Assembly: GCF_014205015.1 (NCBI RefSeq)
Contig: NZ_JACHMO010000001.1
Coordinates: 6,324,001-6,388,000, forward strand
Direction: 5' to 3'
From: Saccharothrix ecbatanensis
GTDB taxonomy: Bacteria; Actinomycetota; Actinomycetes; Mycobacteriales; Pseudonocardiaceae
Length of the DNA stretch: 64,000 nt
The position numbers and the translations under genes were made by a program. Below, one piece after another: positions 41,891 through 50,245 of this stretch (positions are counted from its first letter, which is position 1; the number at the start of each line of letters is the position of its first letter). The notes under the pieces were generated by a model, which was given only the letters and a program-made list of their open reading frames with translations, did not search any database and was not told the DNA's origin.

Positions 41891-42985
41891 GGCGCCTCGC
41901 TCACCGAAACGGGCACGCTGGCCGCGTCACGATGGCTGCCCTACCTCTTGTTCGGCCTGGTCGCGGGCGTGTTGGTGGACCGCCGCCGCAGGCTGCCCGT
42001 GCTCATCGGCGCCGACTTCGCCCGCGCCGCCGTGCTCGCGCTGATCCCGTTGGCCGCCTTCACCGACACCCTGACCTTGCCGCTGCTGTTCGGCCTGGTC
42101 GTGGTCTTCGGGACGTTGTCGCTCTTCTACGACGCGGCGCACCAGTCGTTCCTGCCGCTGATCGTCCCCACCGAACGCCTCACCGACGCCAACGCCCGCC
42201 TGGAGCAGACCGGGTCGGTCGCCCAAGGCTTGGGACCGCTCGTCGGCGGCGCACTGGTCAAGCTGATCGGCGGGCCGCTGGCGATCCTGGTGGACGCCGT
42301 CTCCTACTTGATCTCCGGCCTGGTGCTGGCCACCCTCCGCACGCGCGAACAGCTGCCGGAGGCGCCGAAGCGGGACCTGCGCGCCGAGTTACGGGAAGGG
42401 CTCCGGTGGGTCTACGGCCACAAAGTGTTGCGGCCACTCGCGATCGCCTCGCACGCCTGGTTCCTGTTCACCGCGATGGTCACCCCCGTCTTCTCCTTCC
42501 TGATGCTCAACGAACTGGGCTTCGACGCGCTCGACCTGGGCATCACGTACGCCGTCGGCGGGGTCGGCGGAGTGCTCGGCGCGTCGGTGTCCAGCCATGC
42601 GGGACGGCGGTTCGGCGTCGGCCCGGTGATCGTGGCCGCCCGCTGGCTGACCCCGGTGGCCTACGCGCTGGTCCCGTTCGCCACGTCGAGCGCCACCGGG
42701 TTCACCCTGCTGTGCGCGGCGCAGTTCCTGTTCTGGCTGTCGGCCACCCTGGACAGCGCGGTGGAGATGGGCTACCGGCAGACCATCACGCCGGCCCGGC
42801 TCCTGGGCCGGTCGTTCGCCACCATGCGGTCGGTCAACCGGGCCTCGCTCATGGTCGGCGCGCTGGTGGGCGGCGTCCTCGCCGAGTGGCTGGGCATCGG
42901 GACGGCGCTGTGGATCGCGGTGGTCGGCTTGGTCGGGCAGGCCGTCGGCATGACCTTCTCCGCCGTGCGCCACGCCCGCCTCTAG
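41762..42985 (+). CDS. MFS transporter
   Basis: 407 residues with twelve predicted helices. LLHHRDFVRFWTADTVSLAG, TLAASRWLPYLLFGLVAGVL, VDRRRRLPVLIGADFARAA and PLVGGALVKLIGGPLAILVD are typical of the enterobactin/EntS-like drug-export MFS group. Its stop codon TAG is formed by the left TA and first base of a MITE-like element, so the native C-terminus may have been longer. Substrate unknown. Confidence 0.9.
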   Translation: MSDRTIKLLHHRDFVRFWTADTVSLAGTHVTTLALQAVAILTLGASLTETGTLAASRWLPYLLFGLVAGVLVDRRRRLPVLIGADFARAAVLALIPLAAFTDTLTLPLLFGLVVVFGTLSLFYDAAHQSFLPLIVPTERLTDANARLEQTGSVAQGLGPLVGGALVKLIGGPLAILVDAVSYLISGLVLATLRTREQLPEAPKRDLRAELREGLRWVYGHKVLRPLAIASHAWFLFTAMVTPVFSFLMLNELGFDALDLGITYAVGGVGGVLGASVSSHAGRRFGVGPVIVAARWLTPVAYALVPFATSSATGFTLLCAAQFLFWLSATLDSAVEMGYRQTITPARLLGRSFATMRSVNRASLMVGALVGGVLAEWLGIGTALWIAVVGLVGQAVGMTFSAVRHARL

Positions 42986-43149
42986 GCGGTGTTTCGGGAG
43001 CCTCGTTCGACGAGAGTCGTGATCGGGGTGGTTCCTGGCGGTGTGGGCCGGGGGCGCAGATACCGGTGTTGTATCGGTGTCCTCGGCCCGTGCCGCCAGG
43101 GGCCGCATCCGGCGCGGCTATCGCGAACACGGGCTTCCGAAACACCGCC
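42985..43149. mobile_element. MITE-like element with 15-bp terminal inverted repeats
   Basis: TAGGCGGTGTTTCGG (42983-42997) and its perfect complement (43137-43151) bound a 165-bp element flanked by TA, a possible target duplication as in some IS5-type or mariner-like transposons. The interior is an imperfect full-length palindrome (CCTGGCGG...CCGCCAGG and GATACCG...CGGTGTC). It carries no transposase. Confidence 0.75.
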
Positions 43150-43162
43150 TAACCTCGGCACA

Positions 43163-43666
43163 GTGGACCTGCGCACCGCCAAAGCCGCCGACCTGGACCG
43201 GATCGCCGCGCTGGACGACTCGTTCACCACCGACACAGTGTTCGACGTGGTGGCGGTGCCCGACGGGTTCACCTTGCGGCCCAAGCCGGTCGACCCGCCG
43301 CTGCACAAGGTCTTCCCCCAGGACGACCCGGACGGCACGGTGTTCGTCGCCGCCGACGGCTCCCGGGTACGCGGGTTCGTCGTGGTCGACCTGGAGGACT
43401 GGCACCGGCGGCTGGTGATCCAGCAGGTCACGGTCGCGCCGGGCCACCGCGGGCTCGGCATCGGGCGGGCGCTGGTGGAGCACGCGTGCGCCCACGGCCG
43501 CGAGCACGGCGCGCTGACCGCGTGGCTGGAGACGTCCACCGTGAACGTGCCCGCGATCCGCGCCTACCAGCGGATGGGGTTCACGTTGTGCGGCCTGGAC
43601 ACCACGTTCTACCGGGGCACGCCGGCTGAAGGCGAGACCGCCCTGTTCTTCGCCCGCAGCCTCTAG
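43163..43666 (+). CDS. GNAT-family N-acetyltransferase
   Basis: 167 residues. VDLRTAKAADLDRIAALDDS, the acetyl-CoA loop VTVAPGHRGLGIGRALVEHA and the late AIRAYQRMGFTLCGLDTTFY are GNAT motifs. The last resembles streptothricin acetyltransferase-like members. GTG start 14 bp after the MITE; the promoter is therefore inside or right next to the element. Confidence 0.88.
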   Translation: MDLRTAKAADLDRIAALDDSFTTDTVFDVVAVPDGFTLRPKPVDPPLHKVFPQDDPDGTVFVAADGSRVRGFVVVDLEDWHRRLVIQQVTVAPGHRGLGIGRALVEHACAHGREHGALTAWLETSTVNVPAIRAYQRMGFTLCGLDTTFYRGTPAEGETALFFARSL

Positions 43667-43699
43667 CAGGAAGTCTCCAGCAGGAAGCCTCTAGCAAGG
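43661..43699. repeat. 14-bp tandem repeat spanning both convergent stop codons
   Basis: CTCTAGCAGGAAGT (43661), CTCCAGCAGGAAGC (43675) and CTCTAGCAAGG (43689). The first copy contains the GNAT stop TAG, the last the AraC stop on the other strand. Confidence 0.8.
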
Positions 43700-44419
43700 C
43701 GTCGCCGCCGGCAGGTTGCCCGCCACGTACGCACCGGGCGGCACGCCCATGGTGTTGCGGAACTCCGTGGTCAGGTGGGCCTGGTCGTAGTAGCCCAACT
43801 CGGCGGCCAACCGCGCCCACTCGCCGCGCTTGCCCCGCGCCACCACCCGCCGAACCCGGTCAACCCGGGCGAACTGCTTGGGCGACAACCCGACCGCCCT
43901 GGTGAACAACGTCCGCAAGTGCCGTTCGCTGACGTCCAACGCCCGCGCCGTGTCCGCCACGCCGTGCGTCCGCAGCAACCGCGCCGCCGCGTGCACCAGG
44001 TCCGACCGCCTCGGATCGGCCGACGCGACCCGCCCCAGCAGCACGGACGTCAGCTCGGCCTCGTCACCCACCGACCGCCCCCACACCTCGCTCAGCGGCA
44101 CGACGCGGCCGGCCAACTCGTCCACCGGCACGTCCAGCACCGCCTGCGCCCGCCCCGGCGTCAACCGCACGACGGTCCGCTGCGCCGTCCGCCAGTTGTG
44201 GTACCGGGCCTTGTCCTGCGGCCCGACGACCATCGCGCCCTTGGTCTCGGTGCACATCACCAGCGAGGTCGCGGCGTCCGGTTCGAGCACGTACGTGTCG
44301 CCTTCGTACAACTGGCTGTCCATCGCACTGACCCACGGCCGCAAGAGTTGGTCCACGTCCACACCAACCGCCGAAACTTCCAAGACCTTCCCGACCTCGT
44401 CGAACCAGACTCGTCCCAT
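43691..44419 (-). CDS. AraC-family regulator
   Basis: 242 residues. C-terminal double HTH: HGVADTARALDVSERHLRTL, FTRAVGLSPKQFARVDRVRR, AAELGYYDQAHLTTEFRNTM. The N-terminal half (LRPWVSAMDSQLYEG) resembles DUF6597-type sensor domains. Its ATG overlaps the divergent NmrA-like ATG in CATG, so start choice may be slightly upstream of truth. It probably regulates the NmrA-like gene. Confidence 0.87.
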   Translation of the reverse strand: MGRVWFDEVGKVLEVSAVGVDVDQLLRPWVSAMDSQLYEGDTYVLEPDAATSLVMCTETKGAMVVGPQDKARYHNWRTAQRTVVRLTPGRAQAVLDVPVDELAGRVVPLSEVWGRSVGDEAELTSVLLGRVASADPRRSDLVHAAARLLRTHGVADTARALDVSERHLRTLFTRAVGLSPKQFARVDRVRRVVARGKRGEWARLAAELGYYDQAHLTTEFRNTMGVPPGAYVAGNLPAATPC

Positions 44420-45182
44420 GTTCCTGATCACGGGTGCCACCGGCACCGTCGGCCGCGAAGTAGTCCGCCTCCTCACCGACCGCGAGGTCGGTTTCCGCGC
44501 CATGTCGCGCACGCCCGCCGCCGACCAGGTCCACGGCGACCACACCGATCCGGCGTCCCTGGACCAGGCCGTGGAGGGCGTGGACACGGTGTTCCTGCTC
44601 GGTCCGGGCACCCCCGACGTGGCCGCCTACGACCTGGCCGTGCTCAACGCGGCGAAGCGCGCGGGCGTGTCCAAGGTGGTGAAGCTGTCCGCCATCCCGG
44701 TCGGCCCGGTCGCCGAATGGCACCGTCCCGGCGAGGAGGCCGCCCGCGAGTTCCCGTCGTGGACGTTGTTGCGCCCCAACGTGTTCGCGTCGAACTCGCT
44801 CCAGTGGGCGGCGCAGATCGCCGCCGGCGAGCCGATCCCGAACCCGATGGGCGCGATCAAGCTCGGTGTCGTCGACCCGCGCGACCTGGCCGAAGTGGCC
44901 GTCGAAGCCCTTGTCCACGACCATCACGGGCGGGTGTACACGCTCACCGGCCCGGAACTGCTCGGCATCCCCGACCAAGTGGCCGTGCTGGCGGAAGTTC
45001 TCGGTCGCACATTGTCTACAGTAGACGTACCACTGGATGCGCTGCCGGAGGCGTACGCGGAGGGCCTGCGCGCGATCCGCCCCGAAGACGTGTCGATCCT
45101 GTCGGGCGATATCGCGGAGATCCTGGGCCGACCGGCACGCACGTACGCCACTTGGGCCCGGGACCGCTATCCGGCGTCTTGA
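44418..45182 (+). CDS. NmrA-like NAD(P)-binding protein
   Basis: 254 residues starting MFLITGATGTVGREVVRLLT (GxxGxxG nucleotide loop). VVKLSAIPVGPVAEWHRPGE, LLRPNVFASNSLQW match the NmrA/quinone-oxidoreductase-2 family. Its start codon overlaps the AraC start by sharing CATG on opposite strands. Redox sensing or reduction of a small ligand is likely. Confidence 0.9.
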   Translation: MFLITGATGTVGREVVRLLTDREVGFRAMSRTPAADQVHGDHTDPASLDQAVEGVDTVFLLGPGTPDVAAYDLAVLNAAKRAGVSKVVKLSAIPVGPVAEWHRPGEEAAREFPSWTLLRPNVFASNSLQWAAQIAAGEPIPNPMGAIKLGVVDPRDLAEVAVEALVHDHHGRVYTLTGPELLGIPDQVAVLAEVLGRTLSTVDVPLDALPEAYAEGLRAIRPEDVSILSGDIAEILGRPARTYATWARDRYPAS

Positions 45183-45244
45183 CCGGACGCGCCGCGAGGT
45201 CGACTTCCCAGGCGACCGAGCCGCCGTCTGCGGAGCAGCGGCCA

Positions 45245-47902
45245 TCAAACACAGTGTCGGATTGCTTCACGGGCGATGTCCGTCCGCGAACGAACACCGA
45301 GCTTGGCCAACACGTGTGACACATGCGTGGCCACCGTGCGGCCGGAGAGGAACAGCCGCTCGCCGATCTGCCGGTTCGACAACCCCGTCACCACCAACTC
45401 GGTGACCTTCAGCTCCATCGGGGTGAGGCTCTCCCACCCGTGCGTGGCCCGCCGGTGCTTGGCGTGCGGGCCACGCCGGATGCCGTGCTCCCGCAACCGC
45501 GCCAGCAACCGGGTCGAGTCCCACTCCGCGCCCAACTCCGCGTGCACGTCCACCGCGTGGCTCATCGCCGCCCGCGCCGACGACCGGTCACCCGACGCCG
45601 CGAACAGCTCCGCCGCACCCGACAAAGCCTTGGCGCGGAACAACATCCGCCCCGCCACCCGGTACTCCTCGGCCGCGTGCAACAACCCCACCGGGTCCGC
45701 CGACACCAACGCCCTGCAATACGCCGCGGACGCACGCCGATGCGGCACGTCCAGTTCCACAGCCAACGCCTCCGCGTGCGCGACCGCCGCCGACGCGTCC
45801 TCACCCAGCTCCACCGCCAGCCGCACGAAGTCCGGCAGCAGGTCCTCCACCGAATCCCACCCGGTCAGCACCGACCACGCCTCCCGCACCCGTCCGGCCT
45901 GCTCCAGCGACAGGCTCACCGCCAGCGCCAACGGCCCGATCACGTGCCCGTCCAAGCCCGTGCCCGCCACGTCCAGGTGCCGCCGCGCACCCTCCGCGTC
46001 ACCCCGGTGCAGGTGGATCAACGCCGCCACCCCGTGATCGCACCGGGACACCATCGGGTGCTTCAGGTCGTCGGCCAACAAGTCGACGTCGACCAGCGCC
46101 TCGTCCCACCGGCCCGCGTCCAGCAGCAGCTGTCCCAAAGCGCTCTGCGCCTGCGCGAGCCGCACGAGGTTCCCGACCTGGTCGGCGGCGGACCGGACGA
46201 CCTGGGCCGACGCGATGGCCTCCGCGCCCCGGTCCAGCTCCCCCAACGTCACGGCCTGGTTGATCTGGAGCAGCAACCGCAGGTCCGACGCCGCCGGCTC
46301 ACCCATGGCCACCGCCAGCGCCCGGTCGAACAGCGGCAACGCCTCGGCCATCCGGCCACGCGCCATGGCCACGATCGTGCGGACGTGCAGCGCCCAGCTC
46401 GTGGCCCACCGGTCGCCGCCGACCAACGCCGCCTGCGCGAGCCGTTCGGCTGCGTCCAGGTCACCGATGTCCCAGTGCGCACGGGCGGCCAGCACGAGCA
46501 GCCGTGCCCGGTCCGAAGCAGCCAGCTCGGGTGCCGCGAGCGCGCGCTCCACCTCCACCAACGTCTCCGCCGAACGCCCCGTCATGCTGCGGCACTGCGC
46601 CAGCGTCCAGTGCAGGTCCACGAGCGTCCCGTGCTCCAGACCGGCCAACGCCACGGCCTCGGCGCCGTGGTGATCGCCCAGCCGGAACCGCGCCTCGGCC
46701 AGGTGCGCCAGCAGCTCCCCACGCCGTGACCCGACGTTCGGCGCCGCTATCACCCGGCCGAACAGGTCCACGGCGGCCTCGGGCGCATGCGCGACCAGCG
46801 TCGAGCCGTGCGCGACCAGCCACTCCGCCACCCAGTCCGGCATCCGGTCGTCGGCCGCGAGCAGCTGCCGCGTCACCCGGTCCACGCCCGCGCCCGTGTC
46901 GACCAACGAACGGGCCGCCTCGACGTGCCACGCCCCGCGCGCCGCCTCCGGCACCTCGTCGTACAAAGCCGTGCGCACCAACGGATGCCGGAACGACAGA
47001 CCGGCCGTGCCGTCCACCAGCACGCCCGCCAAAGTCGCCTCCTGCAACGCGGGCAGCAGGTCCACCACCCGCATCCCCAGCACCGCGGCCAGATCGGCGA
47101 CCGGGAAGTCCACGCCGAGCAACGCGGCGGCCACGAGCACCCGGCGCACCTCCGCGCCCAGGAACCCGATCCGGTCCGCGATCGCGGCCGACAACGACGG
47201 CGGCACGCCGGAGTCGGTCAACCGGGCGACCCCACGGGCGTCCACCTCGATCGCGCCGCCGCGCAACAGCGCCTCGACCAGCTCGACCAGGTAGAGCGGG
47301 TTGCCTCCGGCGTCCTCCGCGAGTCGTGCCAACGCCTCGTCCGGTGTGCCGCCGGCCAGTTCACCGGCCAGCTCCACCACGGCCGCCGACCCGAGCCGCG
47401 GCACCGATAATCGGGTCACACCCTTGCGCAACGCGGCCAGGTCGTCCCGGCGCGGCAACGGTCGCAGCACGCCGATCAGCAGCAACGGCAGTTGCGGCAC
47501 GAGCCCAGCCAGCCGCCGCCACACCGCGACGCTGGCCTCGTCCGCCCACTGGAGGTCGTCCAGCACCAGCACCACCGGGCCGATCGCGCACAGGTCGTCC
47601 ACCCGCGCCAGCAGGCGTTCGGCGGTGACCGCGGCACTCTCCGACCGGCCCGCGGCCAGCGCGTCCAACAGGGGAAGCAGTGGCAGGGGACGGCCCAGCT
47701 CGTCACCCGCGCCCCGGCAGACCCGGAACCCGCGGACCGCCGCCACGTCACACGCCGCGCGGACCAGCGCCGTCTTGCCGATGCCCGGCTCACCCTCCAC
47801 GAGCAGCGCGGTGCCCCGCCCGTGGGACAGCTCGTCCACCAGCCCCAGTAGGCGGCCGATCTCCCGCTCGCGGCCCGCGAGACGCAGTGTGACGGCGCGC
47901 AC
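45245..47902 (-). CDS. Large ATP-binding LuxR-family regulator (LAL/MalT-like)
   Basis: 885 residues. Walker A GEPGIGKT at 37-44, Walker B VVLVLDDLQWADEAS, a long TPR-like helical middle, and a C-terminal LuxR HTH (LTPMELKVTELVVTGLSNRQ, IGERLFLSGRTVATHVSHVL). Members are STAND ATPase activators that bind an inducer and switch on nearby genes, often secondary metabolism or sugar genes. It is divergent from a tiny secreted-peptide gene with an inverted repeat between them, so it may respond to or control that peptide. Confidence 0.92.
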   Translation of the reverse strand: MRAVTLRLAGREREIGRLLGLVDELSHGRGTALLVEGEPGIGKTALVRAACDVAAVRGFRVCRGAGDELGRPLPLLPLLDALAAGRSESAAVTAERLLARVDDLCAIGPVVLVLDDLQWADEASVAVWRRLAGLVPQLPLLLIGVLRPLPRRDDLAALRKGVTRLSVPRLGSAAVVELAGELAGGTPDEALARLAEDAGGNPLYLVELVEALLRGGAIEVDARGVARLTDSGVPPSLSAAIADRIGFLGAEVRRVLVAAALLGVDFPVADLAAVLGMRVVDLLPALQEATLAGVLVDGTAGLSFRHPLVRTALYDEVPEAARGAWHVEAARSLVDTGAGVDRVTRQLLAADDRMPDWVAEWLVAHGSTLVAHAPEAAVDLFGRVIAAPNVGSRRGELLAHLAEARFRLGDHHGAEAVALAGLEHGTLVDLHWTLAQCRSMTGRSAETLVEVERALAAPELAASDRARLLVLAARAHWDIGDLDAAERLAQAALVGGDRWATSWALHVRTIVAMARGRMAEALPLFDRALAVAMGEPAASDLRLLLQINQAVTLGELDRGAEAIASAQVVRSAADQVGNLVRLAQAQSALGQLLLDAGRWDEALVDVDLLADDLKHPMVSRCDHGVAALIHLHRGDAEGARRHLDVAGTGLDGHVIGPLALAVSLSLEQAGRVREAWSVLTGWDSVEDLLPDFVRLAVELGEDASAAVAHAEALAVELDVPHRRASAAYCRALVSADPVGLLHAAEEYRVAGRMLFRAKALSGAAELFAASGDRSSARAAMSHAVDVHAELGAEWDSTRLLARLREHGIRRGPHAKHRRATHGWESLTPMELKVTELVVTGLSNRQIGERLFLSGRTVATHVSHVLAKLGVRSRTDIAREAIRHCV

Positions 47903-47926
47903 ACTTTGAGAATACGGCGCTAACGC

Positions 47927-47964
47927 CAGGTTAACAAGATGTTAAGTAACGGCGGATTAACCTG
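47927..47964. promoter_or_regulatory. Inverted repeat between LAL regulator and peptide gene
   Basis: CAGGTTAA (47927-47934) and TTAACCTG (47957-47964) with further GTTAAG between. AT-rich for this genome and placed 25 bp upstream of the LAL start, so a probable activator or repressor site. Confidence 0.55.
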
Positions 47965-48071
47965 ATCGTCGCGCAGTTCTCCGTTTGTTCACACCGATTC
48001 CGCCCGACGTGCCACGGTGCAATGCCACGGTAATCGCCGGAATTCCCCGACACCGTCGACCTGGAGAACAC

Positions 48072-48173
48072 ATGCGAAACGCACGAGTGCTCGTCGCCGC
48101 CCTGCTGGTCGCCGTCTTCACCACCGCCGCACAGGTGTCCACCAGCCCGTTCGGCGGAATGCCCTACAACTGA
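48072..48173 (+). CDS. 33-residue secreted peptide
   Basis: MRNARVLVAALLVAVFTTAA followed by QVSTSPFGGMPYN. A basic N-terminus and a hydrophobic core make a complete signal peptide; cleavage near residues 20-21 would release about 12 residues rich in Ser, Pro and Gly. A GGAGA ribosome site lies 7 nt upstream. The gene stands alone, divergent from a LuxR-type ATPase regulator. It could be a signalling peptide. I do not recognise a family. Confidence 0.6.
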   Translation: MRNARVLVAALLVAVFTTAAQVSTSPFGGMPYN

Positions 48174-48295
48174 CCGGCACTATTCCACGCGGGTTGTGCG
48201 ATAACCCGCAATGGGGGTCGCGCGGACAACGGCGTCCGGCTACCCACCCATTCGCCCCTCCTGTCGCGGCGCTCCCACCGCTAGGCTGCGAAAGC

Positions 48296-48817
48296 GTGGC
48301 ACCGGCCCCGACCCGAGGCGCCGCACGCGTGGTGCGCTGCGGTGCGGTCGGGCTGTCCACCGGCCTGCTGGCCGTGCTGGCGCACGCGAGCGGCGGCGGC
48401 CACGTCCCCTCCCTCCCGCACGTGCTGGTGTTCGCGCTGGCCATGGCGTGGACGTGCGTGCCGCTGACCGACCGGCAACTCGGGTTCGCCGAACTGCTCG
48501 GGCTGGTCGGCGTGGTGCAGGTGGCCGCGCACGTGTTCCTGGCCGTGCTCTCCCGGCACCCGCGTGACCTGCTGCCGGCGCCGTCGATGGCGCTGACCCA
48601 CCTGGCGGCCACGGCGATCGTCGTCGCGGCCCTGGCGGGCTTCGAACAGGCCGTGTTCCGGCTGGCCGCCGCCCTCGCGTCCGTCCTGCCGCGCAGGCTC
48701 AGCCCACCACCGGCGGTCGCGCCGCTGCGCATCCCGATCGCCGCCCACGCGCCGCAGCCGCTGTCGGAAGTCCTGCGCCGCCGCACGCTGCCCCGCCGCG
48801 GCCCGCCCCACTCCTAG
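48296..48817 (+). CDS. Four-helix membrane protein of unknown function
   Basis: 173 residues. Four hydrophobic segments (VVRCGAVGLSTGLLAVLAHA, LPHVLVFALAMAWTCVPLTD, AELLGLVGVVQVAAHVFLAV, HLAATAIVVAALAGFEQAVF) then a proline/arginine tail with HAPQPLSEVLRRR. GTG start with TAGGCT -10-like hexamer nearby, perhaps leaderless. It precedes a PepSY protein by 72 bp and might share a role in metal handling. No family recognised. Confidence 0.7.
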   Translation: MAPAPTRGAARVVRCGAVGLSTGLLAVLAHASGGGHVPSLPHVLVFALAMAWTCVPLTDRQLGFAELLGLVGVVQVAAHVFLAVLSRHPRDLLPAPSMALTHLAATAIVVAALAGFEQAVFRLAAALASVLPRRLSPPPAVAPLRIPIAAHAPQPLSEVLRRRTLPRRGPPHS

Positions 48818-48889
48818 GTATGCGCCCTTCCCACCACCGTCCCGAGTCCGGGGACCGGTGGCATCCCCCCATACCCAGGAGTTCTCGCC

Positions 48890-50149
48890 ATGACCGAGTC
48901 CTGGCGCGGCCTTGTGCTGCGCTTCCACTTCTACGCGGGCGTGCTCGTCGGCCCGTTCGTGTTGATCGCCACCCTGACCGGCGTCCTCTACGCCGCGACA
49001 CCCCAACTGGAGTCGTGGCTCTACTCCGACCAATTGCGCGTGCCCGTGTCCACGTCGTCGGTGCCGTTGGCCGACCAGGTCCGGGCCGCGGTGGCGACCC
49101 GGCCGGACGACGACGTGGTGGCCGTCCGACCGGCGCCCGAACCCGGCGCGACGACCCGCGTGCTGTTCGCCGATGACGGTGAAGCCCGGCCGACGGTGTT
49201 CGTGAACCCGGCCGACGGCACGGTGGTCGGCGACCTGATGACCTACGGCACCACCGGCGTGCTGCCGTTGCGCACCACGATCGACGAGATCCACCGCAAC
49301 CTGCTGCTCGGTGAACCCGGCCGCCTGTACAGCGAACTGGCCGCGTCGTGGCTGTGGGTGGTCGCACTGGGCGGTGTGTTCCTGTGGTTCAGCCGCCGGC
49401 GCACCCAGCGGACCAAGCCCACGACCCGGCGGCACGCCCTGCTCGGCCTGTGGGTGCTGGTCGGCGCGCTGGTCCTGTCCGCGACCGGGCTGACGTGGTC
49501 GACCTACGCCGGGGAGAACGTCGCCGACCTGCGCAAGACGCTGGGCTGGACCACACCGTCGCTCGGTGCGGGCGACCACGCCGGGCACGGCGGCATGACG
49601 TCGTCGGCGTCACCGTCCGATGTGGACGCCGTGCTGGCGACCGCACGTGCGGCGGGGATCGACGCGGGCGGCGTGGAGATCAGCCTGCCCGCGTCCGCCC
49701 ACGCGCCGTGGACGGTGACCGAGATCGAACGTGGCTGGCCGTCCCAGGTCGACGCGGTGGCCGTCTCGGGCGGCACGGTGGTGGACCAGGTGCGGTTCGC
49801 CGACTACCCGCTGGCGGCGAAGCTCAGCCGGTGGGGCATCGACGCGCACATGGGCGTCCTGTTCGGCTGGCCGAACCAGGTGCTGCTGCTGGCATTCGGG
49901 CTCGGCTTGGTGGCCTTGGTGGTCCTGGGCTACCGGATGTGGTGGCTGCGCCGCCCGACCGGCGGTTTCGGCCGACCGGTGCCGCGCGGGCAGTGGCGGA
50001 AGGCGCCACGCGGTCAGCTCGTCGTCGTGCTGCTCCTGGCGGCGGGCGTTGGCTGGTTCGTGCCGCTGTTCGGGCTGAGCCTGGTGGCGTTCCTGCTGGT
50101 GGACGCGCTGCTGAGCCGACGGCGCGCGAAGGTCGCGGAGCCGGTTTAA
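48890..50149 (+). CDS. PepSY-associated transmembrane protein
   Basis: 419 residues, four helices. LRFHFYAGVLVGPFVLIATL, TGVLYAATPQLE, DEIHRNLLLGEPGRLYSELA and AASWLWVVALGGVFLWF are hallmarks of the PepSY_TM/PiuB family, often linked to siderophore or metal uptake reduction. A His-rich loop (GDHAGHGGM) may bind metal. Preceded by a GGAG-like site. Confidence 0.88.
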   Translation: MTESWRGLVLRFHFYAGVLVGPFVLIATLTGVLYAATPQLESWLYSDQLRVPVSTSSVPLADQVRAAVATRPDDDVVAVRPAPEPGATTRVLFADDGEARPTVFVNPADGTVVGDLMTYGTTGVLPLRTTIDEIHRNLLLGEPGRLYSELAASWLWVVALGGVFLWFSRRRTQRTKPTTRRHALLGLWVLVGALVLSATGLTWSTYAGENVADLRKTLGWTTPSLGAGDHAGHGGMTSSASPSDVDAVLATARAAGIDAGGVEISLPASAHAPWTVTEIERGWPSQVDAVAVSGGTVVDQVRFADYPLAAKLSRWGIDAHMGVLFGWPNQVLLLAFGLGLVALVVLGYRMWWLRRPTGGFGRPVPRGQWRKAPRGQLVVVLLLAAGVGWFVPLFGLSLVAFLLVDALLSRRRAKVAEPV

Positions 50150-50245
50150 CCGCGTGACGGCCGAGCCGGGCGCGGGTTAGCCTGGGCCATGCCCTTTGGT
50201 TGACGCCCGTTACCGCCCCCGGCTCGGCCGCTCGCCCGCCTCGCG

